Notes: a model not told the origin generated them from the letters alone. 38,843 nt of DNA from Dolichospermum sp. LEGE 00240 (GCF_015207875.1 NZ_JADEVZ010000049.1:1-38843); one strand, 5' to 3'; positions 17,751 to 27,144 are shown, numbered from the stretch's first letter. Numbers and translations: made by a program.

Positions 17751-18677
17751 ATGGATTTATTGCGATCGCTTCCCCTCGGACTTTACTTAGAAGAACCGCA
17801 AACTTGGTTACATAAACTCGACCCGCGAGTGAAGTTAATTTGGTTGTTGAGCTTTCTCAGTAGCTATATTATCGCTAATAACTATTGGCGGATATTACTA
17901 GTATTACTGCTAATTACTTTTACTGTATTTGCCAAAATTCCTCTGCGAGTATGGCGACAACAAATGGGCTGGTTGTTGATACTATCATTTATGGTATTAG
18001 TAATTGGCTCGATTAGTCCTGATGGATTAGGTGTAAGTTATCAGCCTCGCTTACCCGCAAATGAACAGATTCTCACTCAACCAATAACTGATAAAAAGAC
18101 CCAAGTTACCCCAGTCATAGCAGATAGCAGTAAAAAGTATAGCTATGTGTTATTTCAGAAAGGATTTGTGAAAGTAAATCGCCGTTCTTTGGATTTGGCA
18201 ATTAGCTTGAGTACAATAGTTTTTACATTAATCTATAGCACTAATTTATATTTACTCACAACTGCACCAGAAGAAATTACTTCGGGTATGGAAAGTTTAA
18301 TGCAGCCTTTGAGAAGGTTCAATATTCCAGTTACAGAAATTACCCTGACTCTAACTTTATCCTTGCGGTTTATCCCCCTAGTTTTAGAAGAAATCCAAAA
18401 CCTAGTGCGTTCGGTGATGACTAGGGCAATTAATTGGAAAAAGCTAGGATTAAAAGGAGGAGCAAAAGTTTGGTTAATTGTCACCGAGAGATTATTAGAA
18501 AATCTGCTTTTAAGGGCGGAACAAATGGCAAATGCGATGATGGTAAGGGGTTTTACTAGTCCTAACGAACATCGGGTTAAATGGCAAGAGTTAAAATTAA
18601 AAATGGGTGATTGGTTAGCGATCGCCACTTTAATGATATTTTGGGTAATCAGAATAGCCTTTGGTGCTGATAAGTAA
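17751..18677 (+). CDS. ecfT: ECF transporter T component (EcfT/CbiQ family)
   Basis: Transmembrane coupling subunit of an energy-coupling-factor vitamin or metal importer. 308 residues with about five hydrophobic segments; the opening LHKLDPRVKLIWLLSF is typical. The C-terminal cytoplasmic coupling helices carry AEQMANAMMVRGF, the A-R-G-type motif that contacts the ATPases. A long polar loop (about 85-140) lies between helices. No ATPase or S component is adjacent, so this is a solitary T unit using shared ATPases. The last codon and stop (AAG TAA) lie inside a MITE that begins at 18671, so the native C-terminus was altered by that insertion. Confidence 0.88.
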   Translation: MDLLRSLPLGLYLEEPQTWLHKLDPRVKLIWLLSFLSSYIIANNYWRILLVLLLITFTVFAKIPLRVWRQQMGWLLILSFMVLVIGSISPDGLGVSYQPRLPANEQILTQPITDKKTQVTPVIADSSKKYSYVLFQKGFVKVNRRSLDLAISLSTIVFTLIYSTNLYLLTTAPEEITSGMESLMQPLRRFNIPVTEITLTLTLSLRFIPLVLEEIQNLVRSVMTRAINWKKLGLKGGAKVWLIVTERLLENLLLRAEQMANAMMVRGFTSPNEHRVKWQELKLKMGDWLAIATLMIFWVIRIAFGADK

Positions 18678-18822
18678 TTGGACAAAAATATTTACAGTCA
18701 TTGCGAGCGAAGGGAAGCAATCATAACCCTTGCAATTGCTTCATTTCACTTCGTTTCATATGGCTAACGCCACGCAACCCTTACGCAATGACATTGTGTA
18801 ATTAATTTTGTCTCACTACTTA
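18671..18822 (+). mobile_element. 152-bp MITE, full copy
   Basis: Terminal inverted repeats: TAAGTAATTGGACAAAAATA at the left and, read inwards, TAAGTAGTGAGACAAAATTA at the right. The inside carries CATTGCGAGCGAAGGGAAGC and GGCTAACGCC, with no coding capacity. Other copies in the window are 29283-29435 (full, inverted), 10359-10435 and 19552-19636 (halves). Confidence 0.8.
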
Positions 18823-18849
18823 GCGCAGCGTGACTTAAAATTCACCATC

Positions 18850-19368
18850 TCATCTTTTCCCTAATTTCCAATCTTCACCACCGGGTAACTGAATTAACAG
18901 TTTGACAATAGCTTTTGGTAACTCTTTGACTGAATATAGATGAGTCAATCCCAAAAATTTACCTGCGACAGAAATTACCTCGTTTCTGTTGACCATTCCC
19001 GCTAATGCAAATTCATTATGAATCCCTCCCAATACTTCCAAACTTGCATCAGCTATAGCTAATTCTATTTCCTCTTGTAACCAATTGTCCCATTCATCTT
19101 GATTGATATAATAGGATTTTTTATTTTCTTTAAGATTAATATCTTGAATTTCTAGTAATGAATTGCGAATAGAAGCAGTCCAAGAATTAGTTAATCTTTG
19201 TTCTATTTGATTTTTAATCAAATGAATTAATAACACCTTTAAAAAAGATTTAATTTGACGTAAAATAGCCTTTTTACTCATGCCCTCTAATTCATCTACA
19301 ATAGCCAAAGCATCAGTGTAACGTCCTTGTAAAATACTATTTTTGAGGTCTGTTAATTCCTGTGTCAT
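18850..19368 (-). CDS. DUF29-like cyanobacterial protein
   Basis: 172 residues, soluble, helical. The central block LLIHLIKNQIEQRLTNSW followed by TASIRNSLLEI resembles the DUF29 core (HLLKxxxQ...SWxxSI), and the protein starts MTQELTDLKNSILQGRYTDA as in a group common in cyanobacterial genomes. Function is unknown; such genes are often multicopy and sit in variable regions. It stands alone between two MITE copies. Confidence 0.65.
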   Translation of the reverse strand: MTQELTDLKNSILQGRYTDALAIVDELEGMSKKAILRQIKSFLKVLLIHLIKNQIEQRLTNSWTASIRNSLLEIQDINLKENKKSYYINQDEWDNWLQEEIELAIADASLEVLGGIHNEFALAGMVNRNEVISVAGKFLGLTHLYSVKELPKAIVKLLIQLPGGEDWKLGKR

Positions 19369-19551
19369 ATTTTCTTACCTCAAGACAATTCACTTATACG
19401 GAGAAAAATTAAGAGTTTTGCTGTATTGCATACTGCCATATCTATATTAGATGATTATATGCGATCGCTCATAGTTTAGCAAAAATTGGGAATAAAATCT
19501 CCGAATTTTTTATTTAATTCTGTGAATAAGTTCTGATTTCTTACCAGAGGG

Positions 19552-19636
19552 TAAGTAATTGGACAAAAATATTTACAGTTATTGCGAGCGAAGGGAAGCA
19601 ATCACAACCCTTGGAATTGCTTCATTTCACTGCGTT
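19552..19636 (+). mobile_element. Half copy of the 152-bp MITE family
   Basis: It begins TAAGTAATTGGACAAAAATA and follows the 18671 copy until TTCATTTCACTGCGTT, then diverges; the other end is missing. It lies 18 bp from the stop of the membrane-protein gene. Confidence 0.75.
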
Positions 19637-19653
19637 ATATATTGGTAAGTTCT

Positions 19654-21798
19654 TTACTTGTCTATTTTTTTTGACAGGTTACAAGAATATAGCTGAGTTT
19701 TCGTTTCAGTTACACTTAAAACTTGATTAAACCCTAATTGGGTTGCTTTATTACATAGTTCTGAAGACGAGAGTAGACGATTCCAAGAACCTGAATTATA
19801 GTTTACCATTCCATAATACTTGGTTGACTCACAGTTATTAATGTCAGCACGCACCCCATTTAAAAGAGGAAATCCAGTCATAGCAGGAATTACAAAAGAC
19901 TTGTCCCAACAATTTCTGTTCCCCTGGGGCTGCCAAAAAGCTGAAAAATCTGGTGCAATATAAATCACTAAATTTTTAGAAGTTTTTGATATACCTAGTT
20001 TTCTTAGCTCTGCTTTGACATAGCCTAATTCAGTCTTTTGTTCGAGTATTTCCATTTTGATGGCAGGTGGAAAGATTAATAATTCTAACTGACGCTTCCT
20101 TTTATTTAAACCTTTCAACTCAGTGAATGAGTCTAACTTGGAAGAAAAACTATCTAGAGAAATTACCAGGTTTCTAACAAACCCTAATCCTCTAGCCTTG
20201 TAACTACCTACTTCTGATCCACTGGATAATGAAAAGACTAGGATTAAAGTGATCAATGCCCAAATCAAGGGACGGGGTAGAGGTTCCCATAAATGATCAA
20301 CGGGACTTAAAAGAGCTATTAAACCAGTTTTATGGTTTGCTTGCCAATAATCAACAAAAGCGGCTAAAGTAAAAAACAGGACAACAAAAAGAGTTGGTAG
20401 GACAAAATAACCCGCACTACCGCCGCCAATTTCTAATAAAAATCCCGGAACTTGAGATGCAAAAAACATAATTGTTAGCATCACAACTTGCGACAGCTTC
20501 GCCCGCGGTGGGTATCCCTGATGTAATTGTCCCTCTTTTCCACTCAACCAGTAGAACGAAATTATCAACCCTAGAAAGACGAGATTTTGCCAAATAAATT
20601 GATTTGTATATGTCCGTGCAAAGTGAAGGGGATAAAAGTTAATGGGTAAAGTCCCACTGAAAGCAAAAGCCAAACCCAAACACCCTAGAAAAAAGGCACA
20701 ACATAAGGCTACAAAAGGCCAAATAGTTCGCCAATTAAGTTGGGTTTTTTGCAAAATTTTCGGGATAAAAGCACAGAGAACCAAAAACAAAGCCAGCATA
20801 ACTCCCGATGATATCTTTGCTGTTTGACAGGACAAAACAGCTACCACTGCCATAGTTACAGCCATTGGATGAACTGTAAACCAGCGATCACTTTGACAAG
20901 CCTTAAACAACCAGGACTGACCTACTGGCAACATCGCCATAAATATAGGTAGGGAAAAAGCATAGGATTCACCTGCTAAATAAGAATCCCAAATACGAGT
21001 TCCTGACAACCACAAAGCTAAAAAAGTAAACCCACAAGCTACCAATGTTGAGACTTGAGTAGATACTAAGCAACTGAGGACTAATACTGCGGTAAAAAAT
21101 AGTACAGGCAAAAAAGCTATTTGCTGACAAATAGCTAATAATAGAGGTGCTTGACCACCCAAAATATTGAGATTTGCTGCTACCCAACGATGTACCCCAA
21201 CATGATATTCTAATGGCTTTACTCCGTCTAAACCTGTTGAAGGTGTATTGAATTTAGCCAGCATTTCCACAATAGCAGAGTGGAATAGTGTATCCCTATG
21301 AATAGTATTAGTATAAGCAGCAACATCAGAAAAGAGATGAGCATAGTTATAACCATTGACTACTAAAAAATAAATCAGAGCAAGAATAATTCCTGCTCCT
21401 AGCAATTGCAGGGTTTTAGATAGTAGTGAACCTTGTTGTTGAGTTGATAAATATGAGAAGATCGTAGCACCAATACCAAACAAGCCTAGAAGAGTTAAAC
21501 TCCATCCCCCTAGAAAAGCCACTAAAAATGGCAATCCCATAAACAGTAGACAACTGATTGGTAATACCCAGATAACTGAGGGAACATATCTCCATGCTAA
21601 AGCTACTCCACCAAATAGCCCCGCGGGATAAACAAAAACTCCCCACACCTGCCGAGTAATATCAGTATCCCAGGATCGAAAGTGTAAAAACAGTAGTGAA
21701 GTTACCAGGATATAGATAGTAAATAGGAATGCTAATTCGCTAATTACTTTACTTTCGACAGAAATCTGTTTTATTTGCAAAGATTTTGATTGTGACAT
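19654..21798 (-). CDS. Large polytopic membrane protein, possible GT-C-type glycosyltransferase
   Basis: 714 residues with roughly 12-14 hydrophobic segments over residues 20-545 and a soluble C-terminal domain (about 560-714). A loop after the fourth or fifth helix holds HRDTLFHSAIVEML, then PSTGLDGVKPLEYHVGVH. Acidic/His residues at such a position resemble lipid-linked GT-C glycosyltransferases, but I do not recognise a named family. The C-terminal part has a few Cys and ends in a Lys-rich tail. Upstream on the same strand, 37 bp away, is the RffA-type aminotransferase, so it likely acts in surface-glycan assembly. The function is inferred mainly from context. Confidence 0.6.
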   Translation of the reverse strand: MSQSKSLQIKQISVESKVISELAFLFTIYILVTSLLFLHFRSWDTDITRQVWGVFVYPAGLFGGVALAWRYVPSVIWVLPISCLLFMGLPFLVAFLGGWSLTLLGLFGIGATIFSYLSTQQQGSLLSKTLQLLGAGIILALIYFLVVNGYNYAHLFSDVAAYTNTIHRDTLFHSAIVEMLAKFNTPSTGLDGVKPLEYHVGVHRWVAANLNILGGQAPLLLAICQQIAFLPVLFFTAVLVLSCLVSTQVSTLVACGFTFLALWLSGTRIWDSYLAGESYAFSLPIFMAMLPVGQSWLFKACQSDRWFTVHPMAVTMAVVAVLSCQTAKISSGVMLALFLVLCAFIPKILQKTQLNWRTIWPFVALCCAFFLGCLGLAFAFSGTLPINFYPLHFARTYTNQFIWQNLVFLGLIISFYWLSGKEGQLHQGYPPRAKLSQVVMLTIMFFASQVPGFLLEIGGGSAGYFVLPTLFVVLFFTLAAFVDYWQANHKTGLIALLSPVDHLWEPLPRPLIWALITLILVFSLSSGSEVGSYKARGLGFVRNLVISLDSFSSKLDSFTELKGLNKRKRQLELLIFPPAIKMEILEQKTELGYVKAELRKLGISKTSKNLVIYIAPDFSAFWQPQGNRNCWDKSFVIPAMTGFPLLNGVRADINNCESTKYYGMVNYNSGSWNRLLSSSELCNKATQLGFNQVLSVTETKTQLYSCNLSKKIDK

Positions 21799-21835
21799 AA
21801 AAAGTATTTCAATATTTTATACTGTATAAGCTTTT

Positions 21836-22981
21836 TCAATAAGTACAAGTATCAAAAAAACTATTAATAGCCATGACAACAGTTTCAATCTGTGAAAGTC
21901 CCAACTCTGGAAACAGAGGTAAACGCAACAGACAATCAGAAACATGATTAGTATTGTTCATATCACCATGAACCCGTCCATAATGCTGTCCAGCGGGAGA
22001 ACTATGTAAAGGTACATAATGAAATACAGAACTCATACCCTGTTCTTTGAGATAGCTTATCAGACTGGTACGGATTTGTAAACTATCTAAAAGGATATAA
22101 TACATATGTCCATTATGCTGACAAGTCGGCGGAATAATAGGACGACGTAATTTACCACTTTTTTCTAGGGGTTCTAGAAGTTGATGGTAATAATCCCAGA
22201 CTTGCAGGCGGGCTGCTATAATCTTCTCTGCTTCCTCTAATTGAGCATAGAGAAAAGCCGCAATTAATTCTCCGGGCAAATAACTAGATCCTTGGTTAAT
22301 CCAGGTATATTTATCTACCCCCCCCCTAAAGAATTTACTGCGATTAGTGCCTTTTTCCCGGATGATTTCCGCTTGTTCTGTAAACCGGGAATTGTTGATA
22401 ATTAAAGCACCACCTTCACCCGCAATAATATTTTTGGTTTCATGAAAACTGAAGCAACCTAAGTCTCCAAAACTACCAAGGGGTTGACCTTTGTAGGATG
22501 CCATAAGTGCTTGAGCAGCATCTTCAATTAACAGCAGGTGATGTTTTTGGGCAATGTTTTGTAAAGTATCCATTTCACACCCTACCCCGGCATAATGAAC
22601 GGGAACAATGGCACGAGTACGGTTCGTAACTGCCGCTTCTACGAGGGTTTCGTCTAAGTTTAGGGTATCGGGTCGGATATCAACAAATACGGGAACTGCT
22701 CCCCTGAGAACAAAAGCGTTAGCTGTGGAAACGAAAGTATAACTGGGCATAATCACTTCGTCTCCCGGTTCTAAATCGGCTAAAATAGCCGACATTTCCA
22801 GGGCTGCTGTACAGGAGTGGGTGAGTAGGGCTTTGTGGCAATTCGTTTGCCCTTCTAGCCATTGATGGCATTTTTTGGTATAATTGCCGTCCCCAGCCAA
22901 TTGTCCAGCGTGGTGAGCTTGGCTAATATACCAAAGCTCTTTACCTGTCATATAGGGTTTATTGAAAGGGATTTTATTCAT
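21836..22981 (-). CDS. rffA: dTDP-4-amino-4,6-dideoxygalactose transaminase (RffA/WecE family)
   Basis: A PLP-dependent sugar aminotransferase that makes dTDP-4-amino-4,6-dideoxy-D-galactose (dTDP-Fuc4N). The DegT/DnrJ/EryC1 fold is clear: PGDEVIMPSYTFVSTANAF (73-91), the PLP aspartate in LIEDAAQ (Asp154) and the Schiff-base lysine in GCFSFHETKNI (Lys183). N-terminal IPFNKPYMTGKEL and C-terminal HYVPLHSSPAG are characteristic of the RffA/WecE branch. 381 residues is standard. Its neighbours (membrane protein downstream, WecD-like acetyltransferase and GT2 upstream) fit a Fuc4NAc-containing glycan pathway. Confidence 0.9.
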   Translation of the reverse strand: MNKIPFNKPYMTGKELWYISQAHHAGQLAGDGNYTKKCHQWLEGQTNCHKALLTHSCTAALEMSAILADLEPGDEVIMPSYTFVSTANAFVLRGAVPVFVDIRPDTLNLDETLVEAAVTNRTRAIVPVHYAGVGCEMDTLQNIAQKHHLLLIEDAAQALMASYKGQPLGSFGDLGCFSFHETKNIIAGEGGALIINNSRFTEQAEIIREKGTNRSKFFRGGVDKYTWINQGSSYLPGELIAAFLYAQLEEAEKIIAARLQVWDYYHQLLEPLEKSGKLRRPIIPPTCQHNGHMYYILLDSLQIRTSLISYLKEQGMSSVFHYVPLHSSPAGQHYGRVHGDMNNTNHVSDCLLRLPLFPELGLSQIETVVMAINSFFDTCTY

Positions 22982-23060
22982 GGGTTTTAATTTTTGGCAG
23001 GTTATTAGGATTTACGCATTGACAAGATTCCCCAAATATGTGAGGTAAATTTTATCCCTT

Positions 23061-23124
23061 GTAGGGTGCGTCAGACACGATATTTTGACAAAAAAACAGA
23101 TTCCCTCTATCTGACGCACCCTAC
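23061..23124. repeat. Dispersed inverted repeat GTAGGGTGCGTCAGA
   Basis: A 15-bp perfect inverted repeat with a 34-base centre. The same arms bound 26218-26280 with an unrelated-looking centre. No coding capacity; a small hairpin-type dispersed element. Confidence 0.8.
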
Positions 23125-23267
23125 TCAATAAGTTATTCCCAAAGCCGAAAACGACGCAATTTCGTTCATTCATATCATGGTAAATTAGTGAGCGTGCGTA
23201 AGTCCTAGTTGTTTTAAATTGCGAAGTTAAAACTTAATAAGTTAGGTGGAGTTTTATGTAGTTTAAC

Positions 23268-24248
23268 TTAATCATGCAAATTGTCTAACCAATTTCGTAG
23301 ATCTTCCACAGTAGCGAAATCAAATATTGCTTCTGCGAGTACTTCAATTACCTCTAGATTTAAACTTTTAATCCGGGTTTCTAGTTCCATATCAATATTT
23401 CCTACTTTCCTCTTGATTTGACGGACAATTAAATCTTTCTCTTTGGTAATTGCTTCTTGACGACCTTGCTGAATACCTTGCTGAATACCTTGCTGAATAC
23501 CTTGTTCAATCCCTTGTTCAATCCCTTGTTCCATCCAACTAGTAACTATCTGCATAACTTCCTCCTTTTCCGCTGGTATTAATGAACCTATTTCTGCTGC
23601 AAATTTCTCTTCTTCTATTTTATTCAGTCGCAAATATGTATCAATAAATCCTGATATCAATTGCATTTTTGCCGGATTTAATTTTAAAGTTACTAACAAC
23701 CTTAAACACTCTGCTTTCACCTTTGGTCTATCCGCTGGTGCTATATTCATTTTCGACATTAAAGCAGATGCAACTGGATTTTGACTATTTAAAAAGTCTC
23801 TCCAATTTAGCTGATTTAGTTGGATGACTTGATAATTAAATTTTAGCACTTCCAAATCAGGAAAGTTGATTTGATAGTTATTTGTGGCTAAGGTTTTGGG
23901 AGAAGAATATGAAAAAATGACTATGGGATAAATTGGTAAGTCAAATTTTTCGTGTAATCTGGAAAAATAACGGAACATTCTTTGATTAAATTTCGATTTT
24001 GCTCCTGATTCGGCTTCAATGTGAACGAGAAAGTAAGAAGGTTCACCGAGAAATTTGACTTTGGCTATTAAGTCGGTTTCATATTTGTCTCCTGCAGTAA
24101 CATCTGTAAATATTTCTTTGTCTAATAATGAGACTGAGTTGATATCTATGTATTTAAGAACTTCGGGAAAGAAGAGTTCTATAAATTCTATGAAAAATGT
24201 GGATATCAATTCTTTAAATAAGCGGTCATGGTCTATTCTTTCACTCAT
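23268..24248 (-). CDS. Rpn family PD-(D/E)XK nuclease-like protein, copy 1
   Basis: 326 residues of the Rpn/transposase-31-like family (recombination-promoting nuclease relatives). It starts MSERIDHDRLFKELISTF, which is typical. The nuclease core shows ETDLIAKVKF followed by FLVHIEAES, the expected D...E-x-(E/Q) pattern. A C-terminal DUF4351-like region follows. Between core and tail is a low-complexity stretch of four-residue units (EQGI/QQGI) near residues 240-265, encoded by 12-bp tandem repeats at about 23465-23530. The next gene upstream is an almost identical copy; this one has four more repeat units. Rpn proteins cut DNA and can stimulate RecA-independent recombination; the cellular role here is unknown. 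Confidence 0.85.
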   Translation of the reverse strand: MSERIDHDRLFKELISTFFIEFIELFFPEVLKYIDINSVSLLDKEIFTDVTAGDKYETDLIAKVKFLGEPSYFLVHIEAESGAKSKFNQRMFRYFSRLHEKFDLPIYPIVIFSYSSPKTLATNNYQINFPDLEVLKFNYQVIQLNQLNWRDFLNSQNPVASALMSKMNIAPADRPKVKAECLRLLVTLKLNPAKMQLISGFIDTYLRLNKIEEEKFAAEIGSLIPAEKEEVMQIVTSWMEQGIEQGIEQGIQQGIQQGIQQGRQEAITKEKDLIVRQIKRKVGNIDMELETRIKSLNLEVIEVLAEAIFDFATVEDLRNWLDNLHD

Positions 24249-24290
24249 ATTTTTGTCACATAAATTCTTTAATTATTGGTATATTTTAAC

Positions 24291-25223
24291 TTAATCATGC
24301 AAATTGTCTAACCAATTTCGTAGATCTTCCACAGTAGCGAAATCAAATATTGCTTCTGCTAACACTTCAATTATCTCTAAATTTAAACTTTTAATCCGGG
24401 TTTCTAGTTCCATATCAATATTTCCTACTTTCCTCTTGATTTGACGGACAATTAAATCTTTTTCCTTGGTAATTGCTTCTTGACGACCTTGCTGAATACC
24501 TTGTTCCATCCAACTAGTAACTATCTGCATAACTTCCTCCTTTTCCGCTGGTATTAATGAACCTATTTCTGCTGCAAATTTCTCTTCTTCTATTTTATTC
24601 AGTCGCAAATATGTATCAATAAATCCTGATATCAATTGCATTTTTGCCGGATTTAATTTTAAAGTTACTAACAACCTTAAACACTCTGCTTTCACCTTTG
24701 GTCTGTCCGCTGGTGCTATATTCATTTTCGACATTAAAGCCGATGCAACTGGATTTTGACTATTTAAAAAGTCTCTCCAATTTAGCTGATTTAGTTGGAT
24801 GACTTGATAATTAAATTTTAGCACTTCCAAATCAGGAAAGTTGATTTGATAGTTATTTGTGGCTAAGGTTTTGGGAGAAGAATATGAAAAAATGACTATG
24901 GGATAAATTGGTAAGTCAAATTTTTCGTGTAATCTGGAAAAATAACGGAACATTCTTTGATTAAATTTCGATTTTGCTCCTGATTCGGCTTCAATGTGAA
25001 CGAGAAAGTAAGAAGGTTCACCGAGAAATTTGACTTTGGCTATTAAGTCGGTTTCATATTTGTCTCCTGCGGTAACATCTGTAAATATTTCTTTGTCTAA
25101 TAATGAGACTGAGTTGATATCTATGTATTTAATAACTTCGGGAAAGAAGAGTTCTATAAATTCTATGAAAAATGTGGATATCAATTCTTTAAATAAGCGG
25201 TCATGGTCTATTCTTTCACTCAT
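24291..25223 (-). CDS. Rpn family PD-(D/E)XK nuclease-like protein, copy 2
   Basis: 310 residues, nearly identical to the gene at 23268 (differences such as VIKYI for VLKYI and LEIIEV for LEVIEV). The main change is the EQGI/QQGI repeat, which is 16 residues (four 12-bp units) shorter. The same 3' sequence (TTAACTTAATCATGCAAATT) ends both copies and the same 5' sequence ATTTTTGTCACATA precedes both, so the whole unit of about 1 kb was duplicated in tandem. Catalytic residues are the same as in copy 1, so both copies could be active. Confidence 0.85.
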   Translation of the reverse strand: MSERIDHDRLFKELISTFFIEFIELFFPEVIKYIDINSVSLLDKEIFTDVTAGDKYETDLIAKVKFLGEPSYFLVHIEAESGAKSKFNQRMFRYFSRLHEKFDLPIYPIVIFSYSSPKTLATNNYQINFPDLEVLKFNYQVIQLNQLNWRDFLNSQNPVASALMSKMNIAPADRPKVKAECLRLLVTLKLNPAKMQLISGFIDTYLRLNKIEEEKFAAEIGSLIPAEKEEVMQIVTSWMEQGIQQGRQEAITKEKDLIVRQIKRKVGNIDMELETRIKSLNLEIIEVLAEAIFDFATVEDLRNWLDNLHD

Positions 25224-25247
25224 ATTTTTGTCACATAGATTCTCTGG

Positions 25248-26117
25248 TTATTTTTTGTAAGCAATTACTAATAAAGAACCACCCCAAGGAAAGGAAAAAC
25301 CTAATGTCAAAAACCAGCGTTCCATATCAAGGATTTTCTCTAAGAGGTAATTTAAAAATCCGCTAATTTTCAGTTCGCTGGTGGGGTCATAATCTTTGGA
25401 ATTGGAGCGATTGTTGATGCGAGAAATTAGCATTAATGGTAATAGGAAAGAAACAAAAGATGTCACCCTAACTATTTTAAATCCCGCTTGGTGTAATTTG
25501 ATCATTAGATCTTTTTTAACGTAGCGACGGACATGATGAGCATGAGTATCAGCTTGACTCCATAGCCAAGGATGTTGAGGAACGGTCAGTATTATACCCC
25601 CCCCATTTTGTGTAGCTTGATACATTTTTTCTAAAACGTCTGTATCTTGTTCTATGTGTTCAAGAACGTCAAAAGCTCCAATAATATCAAATTCTTCAGC
25701 AAAGGGGATATTCCGAGCATCCATTTGAAATAGAGTTGTTTTACATAGACGTTCTCTAGCAAATTCTAACCCTGCGGTAAATATTTCACTACCTGAACAG
25801 GTAAGATGAGAGAGATTTTTTTCAATTCCTTGGAGGACAAAACCAGTTCCGCAACCAATTTCTAGGAAGTTTTGAGCTTGGGGAAAATAATGTTTTAGTG
25901 CGTAAATTATCAGCCGATTTCGGGAACGGAACCAGAAGTTTTTGGCTTCTAATTGTGCTAATTTAGGAAAAAATTCAGCTTCAAATCCAGCACTTTCCGC
26001 AGCCAGTTCTGGTGCAAAGGTCAAGTGTCCATTTAAGGATGGGGGGGTATATCCACAAGCTGGACAATGCCAATTTTCTTGGTTAAAATGGTGGTGACAT
26101 TGAGGGCAGATTTTCAT
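25248..26117 (-). CDS. Class I SAM-dependent methyltransferase with N-terminal zinc ribbon
   Basis: 289 residues. It opens with two CxxC knuckles (CPQCHHHF ... CPACGY), a small zinc ribbon, then a Rossmann methyltransferase with motif I FLEIGCGTGFVLQG near residue 90 and GAFDVLEHIEQDT as the acidic/aromatic post-motif. The C-terminus has a hydrophobic stretch (SFLLPLMLISR). ATG 26117 (MKICPQC) is preferred; a TTG at 26135 would add six residues. Such proteins occur in glycan and natural-product clusters; the substrate is unknown. Confidence 0.82.
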   Translation of the reverse strand: MKICPQCHHHFNQENWHCPACGYTPPSLNGHLTFAPELAAESAGFEAEFFPKLAQLEAKNFWFRSRNRLIIYALKHYFPQAQNFLEIGCGTGFVLQGIEKNLSHLTCSGSEIFTAGLEFARERLCKTTLFQMDARNIPFAEEFDIIGAFDVLEHIEQDTDVLEKMYQATQNGGGIILTVPQHPWLWSQADTHAHHVRRYVKKDLMIKLHQAGFKIVRVTSFVSFLLPLMLISRINNRSNSKDYDPTSELKISGFLNYLLEKILDMERWFLTLGFSFPWGGSLLVIAYKK

Positions 26118-26217
26118 GGTATTTTTATTGAACAAGGGTGGTAATTCAACTTTTGCGGATACTGTAACTTACTGAATATAGAACTCATATTTAATTCTTG
26201 AAAAAAATTAGATATTT

Positions 26218-26280
26218 TAGGGTGCGTCAGACTGCATAAATTCTATCAATAAACAGATTTGTAATATCTGACGCACCCTA
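26218..26280. repeat. Second copy of the GTAGGGTGCGTCAGA inverted repeat
   Basis: TAGGGTGCGTCAGA at the left and its complement at the right, about 63 bases in total. It lies between the methyltransferase and DUF29 genes. Confidence 0.8.
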
Positions 26281-26289
26281 CGGATCTTT

Positions 26290-26760
26290 TCATAAATCAA
26301 ATATTATTCCTATATCGTCTTCTGGTAAATACTGGGGATTTAAAACATTAGCACTATTAAAAGGGCAAATTTCCGGGAAAACATAAATATCTATTCCTGT
26401 TTCTTGAGAAGCAATTAATCTGGCATCATGATAACATTCATCAAATACCTCTTCCAAGTATCTCTTTAAGCTAGGACTTTTTTTTAATGACTTGTTTAAA
26501 CGCAAAGAATGTTCAGTAATTGACGCTTTCCAACTATTAGAGCGTTTTTGTGGTTGATATTTCCACTTGAGTAAATGTTGAAAAACTCTGATCAGATTAC
26601 TCTCTAAAGCATCTTTACGATTATTGCCTATGTCCTCAATTTCTTCGATAAGATTCTGAATATCCAACTGAGCAAACTCTCCTTTTTCTAGCAGGTTTAC
26701 GGTTTGTTCTATCCACAAATTGAAATCAGATTCATAGAGAGGTTTTGTGAGTTTCATCAT
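26290..26760 (-). CDS. DUF29 family protein
   Basis: 156 residues. The full DUF29 pattern is present: LYESDFNLWIEQTVNLLEKG, LDIQNLIEEIEDIGN, LLKWKYQPQKRSNSWKASI, SPSLKRYLEEVFDECYHDAR and FPEICPF. Function is unknown. These genes are numerous in cyanobacteria and often found near mobile DNA, which fits its place between a dispersed repeat and TA debris. Two adjacent ATGs are possible (MMKLTK). Confidence 0.88.
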   Translation of the reverse strand: MMKLTKPLYESDFNLWIEQTVNLLEKGEFAQLDIQNLIEEIEDIGNNRKDALESNLIRVFQHLLKWKYQPQKRSNSWKASITEHSLRLNKSLKKSPSLKRYLEEVFDECYHDARLIASQETGIDIYVFPEICPFNSANVLNPQYLPEDDIGIIFDL

Positions 26761-26816
26761 CTTTCAGAATGTACAGATAGTTGAGTAAAGCTAATGCTTA
26801 TTGATTTTTTAACTAA

Positions 26817-26833
26817 GAGGGTGTTTAAAAAGT
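26817..26833 (+). repeat. Solo IS5/MITE-type terminal repeat
   Basis: GAGGGTGTTTAAAAAGT, preceded by TAA, matches the ends of the MITE at 6358-6715. I cannot find a partner end close by. Confidence 0.45.
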
Positions 26834-26935
26834 CATGATTGATGTATACTAAACACGGGTGAGATTTAAACTTTTACAGTGGAAAAAATATTATGTTCGT
26901 TTTGCTTGTATCAGATTCTACTTTGCACTAATTTG

Positions 26936-27115
26936 TTATTCAACTCGTTGTCCAAGTACCGCTAGAGTTGATTCCATTGTAGATAATTTTGTGGCATGGT
27001 GGGGATTTAGAATCTGTTTTACTTCCTTTTCATGAATATTGAGAGTAGATACAAGTTCAACTTTACGCATTGCTAGATATAGCGTAGATTTTAGTGCTGT
27101 CCGCGCTGGTACTAA
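26936..27115 (-). pseudogene. C-terminal remnant of a HicB-type antitoxin
   Basis: The open frame without a start reads LVPARTALKSTLYLAMRKVE, then LVSTLNIHEKEVKQILNPHH, and ends LAVLGQRVE. This resembles the C-terminal DNA-binding part of HicB antitoxins (partial HTH followed by a leucine-rich ALxALG tail). A stop (27116-27118) cuts the frame upstream, and no HicA-like frame is visible next to it. Confidence 0.55.
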
Positions 27116-27144
27116 TCATCAAAAGGAAGAGCGATGGATTTTTC

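Noticed and set aside
24055-25260. Plus-strand frames opposite both Rpn genes
   Set aside because: The same shadow frame appears in both copies because the copies are identical there; it has no family resemblance.
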